Shown here: piece after piece, positions 1-6,445 of the stretch | How the letters are laid out: each line of letters starts with the position of its first letter | Position numbering within the stretch: the first letter of the stretch is position 1 | NCBI GenBank assembly: GCA_016763915.1 | Contig: JAESSX010000282.1 | Coordinates: 1-10,173 of the forward strand | Direction: 5' to 3' | Length of the DNA stretch: 10,173 nt | Source: Rhodospirillales bacterium | Lineage (GTDB): Bacteria; Pseudomonadota; Alphaproteobacteria; Rhodospirillales_A; Casp-alpha2 | Translations under genes and position numbers: made by a program | The notes under the pieces: model-generated | What the model saw: the letters and a program-made list of their open reading frames with translations, nothing else | Databases searched by the model: none | Told to the model about the DNA's origin: nothing

Positions 1-1155
1 CTCCACCCTGAAGCCCCGCGTGGTGGCCGCCGGGGTGCCCAGGCGGATGCCTGACGTGACCATCGGCTTTTCCGGGTCGAACGGGATGCCGTTCTTGTTG
101 CAGGTGATGCCGGCGCGCTCCAGACTGGCTTCGGCGTCGCGCCCGGTGAGTCCTTTCGGCCTCAGATCGACCAGCATCAGATGCGTGTCGGTGCCGCCCG
201 ACACGATGTTGCAGCCCCTTTCCATCAGCACTTCGGCCAGCGCCTTGGCGTTATCGACGACGGCCTGGGAATAGGCCTTGAACTCGGGCCTGAGCGCCTC
301 GTGGAAGGCGACCGCCTTGGCGGCGATGACATGCATCAGCGGGCCGCCCTGGAGACCGGGGAAAACGGCCGAATTGATCTTTTTGGCGAAGTCCTTGTTA
401 TTGGTCAGGATCATGCCGCCGCGCGGGCCGCGCAGGGTCTTATGCGTGGTCGTCGTCGTGACGTCGGCAATCGGCACCGGGCTCGGGTGAAGGCCGGAGG
501 CGACGAGGCCTGCGAAATGGGCCATATCGACCATTAAAAGCGCGCCGACCTTGTCGGCGATGACGCGGAAGCGCTCGAAATCGATGGTCCGTGGATAGGC
601 GGAGCCCCCGGCGATGATCAGCTTGGGCTTGTGTTCCTCGGCCAGGCTTTCGACTTCGTCGAAATCAATCAGGGCGTCTTCCTTGCGCACGCCGTACTGG
701 ACGGCGTTGAACCATTTGCCCGACTGGGCCGGCGGGGCGCCGTGGGTCAGGTGGCCGCCGGCGGCCAGCGACAGCCCCATGATGGTGTCGCCAGGCTGCA
801 ACAGCGCCATCATCACGGCGCCGTTGGCCTGGCAGCCGGAATGGGGCTGGACGTTGACGTAGACGCTGCCGAACAGCTCCTTGGCGCGGTCGGTGGCCAG
901 CGTCTCGGCGACATCGACGAATTCACAGCCGCCGTAATAGCGCCGCCCGGAATACCCTTCGGCGTATTTGTTGGTCATGACGCCGCCTTGGGCCTCCATG
1001 ACCGCCTTTGAGACGATATTTTCCGACGCGATCAGCTCTATCTGGTCCTGCTGGCGACCCAATTCGTCATCAATCGAGGCCTTCAGCGCGGGGTCGCGCT
1101 CGGCCAGGGATTCGGAGAAAAAGCGTTCGAGTTCTTGGTTTCCGTAGAGAGACAT
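1..1155 (-). CDS. glyA: Serine hydroxymethyltransferase, 3' end outside window
   Basis: Serine hydroxymethyltransferase is a cytoplasmic PLP enzyme that converts serine and tetrahydrofolate to glycine and 5,10-methylene-tetrahydrofolate. The 385 codons visible read as a canonical SHMT: N-terminal [13 protein letters not shown], the IELIASEN block near residues 39-46, the [15 protein letters not shown] block near 62-76, and the PLP-lysine segment [15 protein letters not shown] with the Schiff-base lysine near residue 239. The family is usually about 415-435 residues, so roughly the last 30-50 residues lie beyond the left edge. The ATG at 1155 lies 16 bases after the rpiB stop, and an AGGAA overlaps that stop codon (TAGGAA), although it sits rather far (13 bases) from the ATG. 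This suggests co-transcription, and perhaps coupling, with rpiB. No damage is seen in the visible part. Confidence 0.97.
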   Translation of the reverse strand, partial: MSLYGNQELERFFSESLAERDPALKASIDDELGRQQDQIELIASENIVSKAVMEAQGGVMTNKYAEGYSGRRYYGGCEFVDVAETLATDRAKELFGSVYVNVQPHSGCQANGAVMMALLQPGDTIMGLSLAAGGHLTHGAPPAQSGKWFNAVQYGVRKEDALIDFDEVESLAEEHKPKLIIAGGSAYPRTIDFERFRVIADKVGALLMVDMAHFAGLVASGLHPSPVPIADVTTTTTHKTLRGPRGGMILTNNKDFAKKINSAVFPGLQGGPLMHVIAAKAVAFHEALRPEFKAYSQAVVDNAKALAEVLMERGCNIVSGGTDTHLMLVDLRPKGLTGRDAEASLERAGITCNKNGIPFDPEKPMVTSGIRLGTPAATTRGFRVE

Positions 1156-1171
1156 GAGTTATTAATTGTTC

Positions 1172-1630
1172 CTATTGAGGGTCTGAGAGTTTGTCGACGC
1201 GGCGGGAATGACGCCCGCCTTCTTCAAAGTCCGTTTCCAGAAAAATTTTCAGGCAATCGCGGGCGACCTCGGGTCCGATGGTGCGCCCGCCGAAGCAGAC
1301 GACGTTGGCGTCATTGTGTTGGCGCGACAACCTGGCGCTCAGGGCATCATGGACCAGGGCTGCGCGAATTTCCGAATGCCGGTTGGCGGCGATGGAAATG
1401 CCGATGCCGCTGCCGCAGATCAGTACGCCGCGATGGGCCTTGCCTTCCTTCATGGCGCCGGCGAGCGCGTAGCCGAAGTCCGGGTAATCAACGGATTCAA
1501 GGCTGTCGGAGCCGAGGTCCAGCACCGTATAGCCCTTTTCCATAAGGTCTTTCTTCAATTCGGCCTTGAGCTCATAGCCGCCATGATCGCTGGCAATGGC
1601 AATGGTTTCCGGGGACTCGTCTGATGACAT
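1172..1630 (-). CDS. rpiB: Ribose-5-phosphate isomerase B
   Basis: RpiB (LacA/RpiB family) interconverts ribose 5-phosphate and ribulose 5-phosphate in the non-oxidative pentose phosphate pathway. The 152-residue protein is the usual length. It shows the N-terminal ASDHGGYELK block (Asp15-His16), the GVLICGSGIGISIAANR phosphate and active-site loop with the catalytic cysteine at residue 72, and VHDALSARLSRQHNDAN with the ring-opening histidine candidate near residue 105. The C-terminal tail carries the usual basic EEGGRHSRRV segment. The ATG at 1630 is the only good start before the conserved block; no strong Shine-Dalgarno sequence precedes it. It is the first gene of the rpiB-glyA pair, an arrangement common in Alphaproteobacteria. 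It could in principle act on allose 6-phosphate, as some RpiB proteins do, but the neighbour gives no support for that. Confidence 0.96.
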   Translation of the reverse strand: MSSDESPETIAIASDHGGYELKAELKKDLMEKGYTVLDLGSDSLESVDYPDFGYALAGAMKEGKAHRGVLICGSGIGISIAANRHSEIRAALVHDALSARLSRQHNDANVVCFGGRTIGPEVARDCLKIFLETDFEEGGRHSRRVDKLSDPQ

Positions 1631-1729
1631 GGTTTCTGACTTTATTCTATATGGATTTGGAGTTGGTTAACATTTCTGCGAACTAGATACCATATATCGA
1701 ATCGCTCTGCCAAGCGGCCACAAGCACTC

Positions 1730-1831
1730 GGGGCAGACCCAAGGATTAGATAACGGACAACCTCCGGCCATAAAGCCGGCCCTGCCCCCACCCAGGAACA
1801 TTGCTGTCTCATAAATGGTTCCTGTTTTTTT
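1730..1831 (+). ncRNA. Candidate small structured RNA with its own terminator
   Basis: On the plus strand GGGGCAG (1730-1736) can pair with CTGCCCC (1782-1788), enclosing a hairpin CCGGC-CATAAA-GCCGG (1764-1779). This is followed at once by a hairpin with a T-run (1793-1831). The mucR promoter lies downstream of that terminator, so the structure is not needed to express mucR and would end an independent short transcript. A TTAACA element (1667-1672) with an AT-rich CATATA 18 bases later could be its promoter, but this is weak. I do not recognise the family: it lacks the SRP RNA GGAAG tetraloop region, tRNA signatures and a clear 6S-like closing stem. It could instead be a leader structure or simply GC-rich intergenic DNA. 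The 5' end is not determined; only the folded part is given. Confidence 0.3.
1793..1831 (+). terminator. Intrinsic-terminator-like hairpin upstream of mucR
   Basis: CAGGAAC (1793-1799) pairs exactly with GTTCCTG (1818-1824), with an extra ATT/AAT inside, and seven T residues follow directly (1825-1831). The loop is longer than in a classic terminator (18 bases, about 11 with the inner pairs). It points along the plus strand, where no plus-strand gene lies upstream in the window, which is what suggests a short RNA ending here. Confidence 0.42.
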
Positions 1832-1851
1832 ACTTTCCACCCGATTCCCGG

Positions 1852-1880
1852 TTGTCATGTTTCGGTCGTCTTTCTATGAT
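1852..1880 (+). promoter_or_regulatory. Sigma70-type promoter for mucR
   Basis: TTGTCA (1852-1857) and TATGAT (1875-1880) are separated by exactly 17 bases. Each matches five of six bases of the TTGACA and TATAAT consensus. The predicted start of transcription near 1887 gives mucR a leader of about 77 bases. Ros/MucR proteins commonly repress their own genes, so self-regulation here is plausible, but I cannot point to a defined operator. Confidence 0.5.
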
Positions 1881-1963
1881 ATCGATACAACTGAAAAGGG
1901 TTTCCGGGCTAACCAGGAAGCCTAAACCAAACAGGCTGTTATGTTTCAGGGAGGTCCGGGGGA

Positions 1964-2398
1964 ATGACCGAGAAAAAAACGCAGGGCGTTCCGCGTCAGG
2001 ATGTATTGCGTCTGGCCGCCGACATCGCGGCGGCTTATGTGGGCAGTAACAAAGTCGACAATTCCCAGGTTCCGAACGTTATCAGGGCCATCTTCAACAC
2101 CATGCACGGCCTTTCGTCTTATGCTATTGCGGCTGTGGAAAAGCCTAAAAAACCGGCCGTTTCCGTGGGCCGCTCGGTGAGGCCGGAATTTATCGTCTGT
2201 CTGGAAGACGGCCGCAAAATGAAGATGCTCAAACGCTACCTGCGCACCGCCTACAACCTGTCACCCGACGAGTACCGGAGCCGTTGGGGGCTGCCGACCG
2301 ATTACCCGATGGTGGCGCCCGAATACGCCAAGCGCCGGTCCGACTTCGCCAAGAAATCCGGCCTCGGGCGGAAAGACGCCAAGGGCAAAAGGGCTTAA
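1964..2398 (+). CDS. mucR: MucR/Ros-family transcriptional regulator with altered zinc-finger ligands
   Basis: MucR/Ros proteins are alphaproteobacterial regulators, often compared to H-NS, that bind AT-rich DNA and control surface polysaccharide, motility and cell-cycle genes. This 144-residue protein has the family layout: an N-terminal oligomerisation part (about 10-57), a linker, then SVRPEFIVCLEDGRKMKMLK and the PDEYRSRWGLPTDYPMVAPEYAKRRS block. In Ros the zinc ligands are Cys79, Cys82, His92 and His97. Here the aligned residues are Cys79, Asp82, Tyr92 and Tyr97, so only one classical ligand plus an Asp remains. Some MucR/Ros homologues are known to fold without zinc, so loss of function does not follow. 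GGGAGGT 7 bases before the ATG supports this start. It stands alone on the plus strand and meets the small DUF6898-like gene tail to tail with 17 bases between them. Confidence 0.93.
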   Translation: MTEKKTQGVPRQDVLRLAADIAAAYVGSNKVDNSQVPNVIRAIFNTMHGLSSYAIAAVEKPKKPAVSVGRSVRPEFIVCLEDGRKMKMLKRYLRTAYNLSPDEYRSRWGLPTDYPMVAPEYAKRRSDFAKKSGLGRKDAKGKRA

Positions 2399-2415
2399 CC
2401 CCCGGCCTCGCGGTT

Positions 2416-2637
2416 TTACAATTCCCCGGTTTGCTTTTTTTTCGCGATCACGTAGGCCAGTTTCCTGGCGGCGTTCCGTTTGATTTCATTCTTGGTGGCA
2501 TCCAACGGCGCGATCATGATGACTTCGATCCGGGTGATCGGGTCGATGGCGATGACGCGGAGCATTTTGCCGACCCGACGGTATTCAATCAGGACTTCCG
2601 GCAGGTAGACGTCTTTTGGCGTACCCTTATCGGCCAC
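2416..2637 (-). CDS. Small conserved protein, DUF6898-like
   Basis: This 73-residue protein has the core EVLIEYRRVGKMLRVIAIDP followed by ITRIEVIMIAP and a helical KRNAARKLAYVIAKKK tail. The pattern resembles the small alphaproteobacterial family I know as DUF6898, whose function is not known. It has no signal peptide or membrane segment and ends in a lysine-rich helix; the predicted fold is a short beta sheet followed by a helix. The start is a GTG at 2637 with GGAGGG about 10-11 bases upstream, and the conserved core begins about 12 residues in. It lies 73 bases downstream of icmF on the same strand, so the two could share a transcript, but the gap and its own ribosome site leave that open. 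The family assignment is from memory of the sequence pattern. Confidence 0.72.
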   Translation of the reverse strand: MADKGTPKDVYLPEVLIEYRRVGKMLRVIAIDPITRIEVIMIAPLDATKNEIKRNAARKLAYVIAKKKQTGEL

Positions 2638-2710
2638 GGAACACGTTCCCTCCAGGCGGGTTCATTCGATGGCTGAATCTGCCCCGTTTGGCTGGCGGGC
2701 TCAAGGGGGA

Positions 2711-5700
2711 CTACATATTGCGCCGGTACTGACCGCCGGCCTCAAACAGGGCTTCGGTGATCTGCCCCAGTGTACAGCATTGCACGGCCTCCATCAGGAC
2801 GGCGAACACGTTGCCGCCGGAGGTAGCGGTTTCCCTGATTTTTGCCAGGGCCTTCGGGGCCGCTTTGGCGTTGCGCTTTTTGAAAGCTTGCAGGCGTTTT
2901 ATTTGATTGTCTTTTTGCGCATCAGAGGAGCGCTGCAGGCTGGGCGCCGGGGAAATTTCTGGGGGGTCCGGGTCGAGAAAGGTGTTAACGCCGATGATGG
3001 GCAGCGTGCCGTCGTGCTTGCGGGTTTCGTAAAGCATCGATTCTTCTTGAATCTTACCGCGCTGATAGCCGGTTTCCATGGCCCCGAGTACGCCGCCGCG
3101 CTCGGACAGGCGCTCAAATTCCCGCAGCACCGCCTCTTCCACCAGGTCGGTCAGTTCCTCGATGATGAAAGCGCCCTGGTTTGGGTTTTCGTTGGCCGCC
3201 AGTCCCCATTCCTTGTTGATAACCATCTGGATGGCCATGGCCCGGCGCAGGCTTTGCTGTGTCGGCGTGGTGAAGGCCTCGTCGTGGGCGTTGGTGTGCA
3301 GGCTGTTGCAGTTGTCGTAAACCGCGATCAGGGCCTGCAGGGTGGTCCGGATGTCGTTGAAATCCATTTCCTGTGCATGAAGGGATCTTCCGGAAGTTTG
3401 TATATGATATTTAAGGCGTTGTGAGCGTTTATTACCGTGGTACTTGAAGTACATGGCCGTCGCCCAGATTCGCCGCGCCACGCGCCCCATAACGGTGTAT
3501 TCAGGGTCCATCCCGTTGGAAAAAAAGAATGACAAATTAGGGGCAAAGTCGTCGATTTTCATGCCGCGTGCGAGGTAGGCCTCGACGAATGTAAAGCCGT
3601 TGGCCAGGGTAAACGCCAATTGCGAGATCGGATTGGCCCCGGCCTCGGCGATGTGATAGCCGGAAATGGATACCGAATAGAAGTTTTTGACCCGGTTTTC
3701 GACGAAATACTCCTGGATATCGGCCATCATCCGTAAAGCGAATTCGGTCGAAAAGATACAGGTGTTCTGGCCCTGGTCTTCTTTCAGGATATCGGCCTGC
3801 ACGGTGCCGCGGACGGTTGCCAGCACCGTTTGCCGGATTTTGGCGGCTTCCGGGGCCTTTGGGGCGCGATTATTATGCTTTTTAAAGCGCTCCAGCGCCT
3901 GGGAAACGGCGGTGTTGAGGAACATGGCCAGGATCGTCGGCGCCGGGCCGTTGATGGTCATGGAAACGGAGGTCGACGGGCTGCACAGGTCGAACCCGCC
4001 GTACAGCACCTTCATATCGTCGAGAGTCGCCACGGAAACCCCGGAATTTCCCACTTTTCCGTAGATGTCGGGGCGGGCGTGCGGGTCGCAACCGTACAGC
4101 GTCACGGAATCGAAGGCCGTCGACAGCCGTTTGGCCGCGGAATGTTGTGACAACAGCTTGAAACGCTCGTTGGTGGCCTTGGGATCCCCTTCGCCGGCGA
4201 ACATGCGCGTCGGGTCTTCCTCCTCGCGCTTGAAGGGGAAGACGCCGGCGGTATAGGGGAAGTGTCCGGGCAGGTTTTCCTTCAGCAGCCATTTGAGGAT
4301 TTCGCCGTCGTCTTCATAAGCCGGCAGCGCGACGCGCGAAATGAGCAGCCCGGAGAGAGTCTGCTCTTTCAAACGGATGTTTTTGTCACCCGCTCGTCCG
4401 CTTTCTCCGCCGGGCGGGGTTTCGCCCCGGCCGTCCCCGCCGGCAACGGAAAGCTCCGTGCCGGAGAGAGATTTTTTCATCTTCGGCCAGTTTTCAAGAA
4501 GCTTCCGGGCGCGCGGATCGAGAGCTTTCTGGCGCGCCCTGATGAGCGCGTCCAGGTCGCCAGCCGGCTTGCCGCTTTTTTGCAGAATTCTTTTCGCGGC
4601 GGTCAGTTGTTGGCGTTCGCGGGCGATCAGAACCTGCTCGGAAATGGTCCGGTGATAGCCGCGAACGGTATCGGCGATTTCGGCCAGGTAGCGGTTGCGT
4701 CCGGGCGGCACGATGGCCGTGTCGTGGTGGGCGCTGAGGGTGCTGTCCGGGCCCGAATCGGTCTTAGATTCGGCCTCAAATGCCTCAAAACCGACCGGTT
4801 TGACTTTATTATTTAACTTATTGAAATTCTTAATATTAAGTTGTGATAAAACACCCTGATACAGGGCGGTGACCCCGGGGTCCGCGAATCGCGACGCGAT
4901 GGTCGGGTAAACCGGCATCCGGTCGGGCGAACGGGTGAAGTCCCGGCGGTTTCGCTGGACCTGTTTGCGCACGTCGCGCAGCGCATCGAGAGCGCCCGGC
5001 TTGTCCATTTTGTTGATCGCGACGAAGTCGGCGAAATCCAGCATGTCGATCTTTTCCAGTTGGCTGGCGGCGCCGAAATCGGGAGTCATGACATAGAGCG
5101 AGACATCGGTGCTGTCGATGATGGCGGCATCGCCCTGGCCGATTCCCGGCGTCTCGACGATGATCAGATCGAAGCCGGCCGCCTGGCAGCACAGCACGAT
5201 GTCGTCCAAAGCCTCCGGCACTTCGGTTTTCGAATCCCGGGTTGCGAGGGAACGCATGAAAATATCCGGCGACGAAATTGCGTTCATTCGGATGCGGTCG
5301 CCGAGCAGCGCGCCGCCGCTTCGGCGCCGCGACGGATCGATGGCGATGACGGCGATTTTGGGCTCATCGCTGAAAAGCCGGAAGCGCAAAATCAATTCGT
5401 CGGTCAGGGATGATTTTCCAGCCCCCCCGGTGCCGGTGATACCGAGGACGGGGGCCTTTACCCGGTCATCGGCCAGGGCGCGAATGGCGTCGAGGCGGCT
5501 TTTCGGCAGCACGCCCAGTTCCAGCGCCGTAATAAAACGCGCCAGATCGGCATTATCCGCCTTTTTAAGCCCCTCCAGGCTACCGGCGAGGTGTTTTCCG
5601 GGCGTTACCGCCCCCGCCTCTTCCATCATGTCCTCAATCATGCCCTCGAGGCCCATTTTACGGCCGTCTTCGGGGGTGTAGATGCGGCTAAGCCCGTAAT

Positions 5701-6109
5701 CGGTCAATTGGCCGATCTCGGCCGCCGTAATGACCCCGCCGCCGCCGCCGAAAACTTTTATTTCCGGGCGTCCGCGCTCTGCCAGCAGATCGACCATGTA
5801 TTTGAAAAATTCCACATGCCCGCCCTGATAGGAACTGACGGCGATGCCCTGGGCGTCTTCCTGGATGGCGGCGGTGACAATTTCGTCCACCGACCTGTTG
5901 TGGCCCAGGTGGATCACTTCGGCCCCGGCCCCCTGCAGGATACGGCGCATGATGTTAATGGCGGCGTCGTGGCCGTCAAACAGGCTGGCGGCGGTGACGA
6001 AACGGACCGGCGGCCTCTTTCTGGCTGGTCCGGCCCCCTTTGCGGCGGCTTTTCTTCCCTTCCTTCCGGGCTTTTTGCGGGGCGCCACGGGGATGGTTTC
6101 ATCAGGCAC
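2711..6109 (-). CDS. icmF: Fused isobutyryl-CoA mutase (IcmF)
   Basis: IcmF is a coenzyme-B12 enzyme that interconverts isobutyryl-CoA and n-butyryl-CoA and carries its own G-protein chaperone. The 1132 residues show all three parts in order. The B12-binding domain (about 36-165) has DGHDAA with cobalt-ligand His47. The MeaB-like GTPase (about 220-420) has Walker A GTGGAGKS at 226-233, VETPGIG at 318-324 and NKMD at 366-369. The mutase domain runs from about 590 to the end. Substrate-pocket residues Phe637 (in RMFAGE) and Gln781 (in GQNTCIF) take the places of the Tyr and Arg of methylmalonyl-CoA mutase, which argues for isobutyryl/butyryl over methylmalonyl. I chose GTG 6109, preceded by AGGAG with a 9-base spacer; an upstream in-frame GTG at 6160 has no good ribosome site. 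Odd points are a Lys/Arg-rich N-terminus (11-32), an AT-rich linker (about 418-440) and a Gly-rich insertion (about 550-575). Confidence 0.95.
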   Translation of the reverse strand: MPDETIPVAPRKKPGRKGRKAAAKGAGPARKRPPVRFVTAASLFDGHDAAINIMRRILQGAGAEVIHLGHNRSVDEIVTAAIQEDAQGIAVSSYQGGHVEFFKYMVDLLAERGRPEIKVFGGGGGVITAAEIGQLTDYGLSRIYTPEDGRKMGLEGMIEDMMEEAGAVTPGKHLAGSLEGLKKADNADLARFITALELGVLPKSRLDAIRALADDRVKAPVLGITGTGGAGKSSLTDELILRFRLFSDEPKIAVIAIDPSRRRSGGALLGDRIRMNAISSPDIFMRSLATRDSKTEVPEALDDIVLCCQAAGFDLIIVETPGIGQGDAAIIDSTDVSLYVMTPDFGAASQLEKIDMLDFADFVAINKMDKPGALDALRDVRKQVQRNRRDFTRSPDRMPVYPTIASRFADPGVTALYQGVLSQLNIKNFNKLNNKVKPVGFEAFEAESKTDSGPDSTLSAHHDTAIVPPGRNRYLAEIADTVRGYHRTISEQVLIARERQQLTAAKRILQKSGKPAGDLDALIRARQKALDPRARKLLENWPKMKKSLSGTELSVAGGDGRGETPPGGESGRAGDKNIRLKEQTLSGLLISRVALPAYEDDGEILKWLLKENLPGHFPYTAGVFPFKREEEDPTRMFAGEGDPKATNERFKLLSQHSAAKRLSTAFDSVTLYGCDPHARPDIYGKVGNSGVSVATLDDMKVLYGGFDLCSPSTSVSMTINGPAPTILAMFLNTAVSQALERFKKHNNRAPKAPEAAKIRQTVLATVRGTVQADILKEDQGQNTCIFSTEFALRMMADIQEYFVENRVKNFYSVSISGYHIAEAGANPISQLAFTLANGFTFVEAYLARGMKIDDFAPNLSFFFSNGMDPEYTVMGRVARRIWATAMYFKYHGNKRSQRLKYHIQTSGRSLHAQEMDFNDIRTTLQALIAVYDNCNSLHTNAHDEAFTTPTQQSLRRAMAIQMVINKEWGLAANENPNQGAFIIEELTDLVEEAVLREFERLSERGGVLGAMETGYQRGKIQEESMLYETRKHDGTLPIIGVNTFLDPDPPEISPAPSLQRSSDAQKDNQIKRLQAFKKRNAKAAPKALAKIRETATSGGNVFAVLMEAVQCCTLGQITEALFEAGGQYRRNM

Positions 6110-6180
6110 GTTTCTGGTCTCCTGTCGGTCGGGATTCAGGTCTTGGTGTGGCTCGCGCACTGGATCTTAAACCACTTTCC

Positions 6181-6198
6181 GTTTACGTAAACGTAAAC
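6181..6198. promoter_or_regulatory. 18-bp perfect dyad upstream of icmF, LiuR-like operator
   Basis: The sequence is GTTTACGTAAACGTAAAC: two perfect 8-base arms, GTTTACGT and ACGTAAAC, around a central AA. It lies 71 bases upstream of the chosen icmF start. The core TTTACGT-AA-ACGTAAA resembles, as I recall it, the operator of LiuR, a MerR-family regulator of branched-chain amino acid and acyl-CoA catabolism in proteobacteria. That role fits a gene for isobutyryl-CoA mutase. The link to LiuR is inference from motif likeness and gene function; no liuR gene is in the window. Confidence 0.6.
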
Positions 6199-6380
6199 TA
6201 TTTCAGGAAACCGGTAAAGCCTTTGAGACGCAGCGCTAGCCCTATGGTTGAGGCTTGCTTCGGGATGCCCGACTTGGTGGACTGCCTGCCATGAGGCGGT
6301 CGGTCAAAACCTAAGGTATCCCCCATCCTGAGGGGGTTTGATGGCTGCTTTTGGGTAAGAGGCAATCCGCCGCCATGCGA

Positions 6381-6401
6381 AATCCACCAAGTTGGTGGAT
6401 T
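6381..6401. promoter_or_regulatory. 21-bp perfect palindrome upstream of the HTH-hemB gene
   Basis: AATCCACCAA (6381-6390) and TTGGTGGATT (6392-6401) are exact reverse complements around a single G. The palindrome ends 44 bases before the ATG at 6446. A second copy of ten bases, ACTTGGTGGA, lies at 6272-6281 and matches TCCACCAAGT (6383-6392) in the opposite orientation. The symmetry and the repeated element suggest an operator for a dimeric helix-turn-helix protein, possibly the HTH domain encoded just downstream. The T-rich stretch that follows means a terminator-like hairpin is an alternative reading. Confidence 0.55.
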
Positions 6402-6445
6402 ATTTTGTTGCAAAGTTTCCGCCTTTGTCGTGGAGTGGTTGGGCC

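Larger units (their letters stand above)
1631..1963. other. Divergent intergenic region between rpiB and mucR
   Basis: No credible protein gene lies in this 333-base stretch. It holds AT-rich sequence next to rpiB (about 1640-1700, with a TAGAAT-like element reading towards rpiB), a GC-rich block able to fold into nested stems (1730-1788), a terminator-like hairpin with a T7 tail (1793-1831), a sigma70-like promoter reading towards mucR (1852-1880), and a small hairpin AGCCT/AGGCT (1919-1937) in the mucR leader. The leader ends with a GGGAGGT ribosome binding site (1950-1956) 7 bases before the mucR ATG. Confidence 0.6.
6110..6445. other. Divergent regulatory region between icmF and the HTH-hemB gene
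   Basis: I see no protein gene in these 336 bases. They contain an 18-bp dyad near icmF (6181-6198), a lone ACTTGGTGGA element (6272-6281), a small GC hairpin CCCCC/GGGGG (6320-6324 with 6332-6336), a GGCGG/CCGCC pair (6295-6299 with 6370-6374), a 21-bp palindrome (6381-6401) and a GGAG ribosome site (6432-6435) for the plus-strand gene. I looked for a cobalamin riboswitch upstream of icmF and did not find its conserved boxes. Confidence 0.6.

Noticed and set aside
1208..1624. Plus-strand open frame of 138 residues
   Set aside because: It is antisense to rpiB, which carries all the family motifs.
1700..1831. 6S RNA, SRP RNA or ZTP riboswitch in the rpiB-mucR gap
   Set aside because: GC-rich pairing and a CCGCTTGGCA-like string on the minus strand prompted the check, but the conserved core of none of these RNAs is present.
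1667..1858. Minus-strand open frame of 63 residues upstream of rpiB
   Set aside because: The protein has no recognisable family, it overlaps the mucR promoter and the terminator-like hairpin, and no ribosome site supports it.
2638..2649. Dyad GGAAC-AC-GTTCC overlapping the start region of the small gene
   Set aside because: The arms are only five bases and overlap the ribosome site region; this is too short to support an operator call.
2669..3424. Plus-strand open frame of 251 residues
   Set aside because: It is antisense to the conserved mutase domain of icmF; its composition follows from the GC-rich codon bias of the real gene.
5591..6190. Plus-strand open frame of 199 residues
   Set aside because: It is antisense to the B12-binding domain of icmF and has no family features.
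6110..6400. Cobalamin riboswitch upstream of icmF
   Set aside because: A B12 enzyme made this worth checking, but the conserved B12-box and GCCACTG-type elements are not seen on the minus strand.
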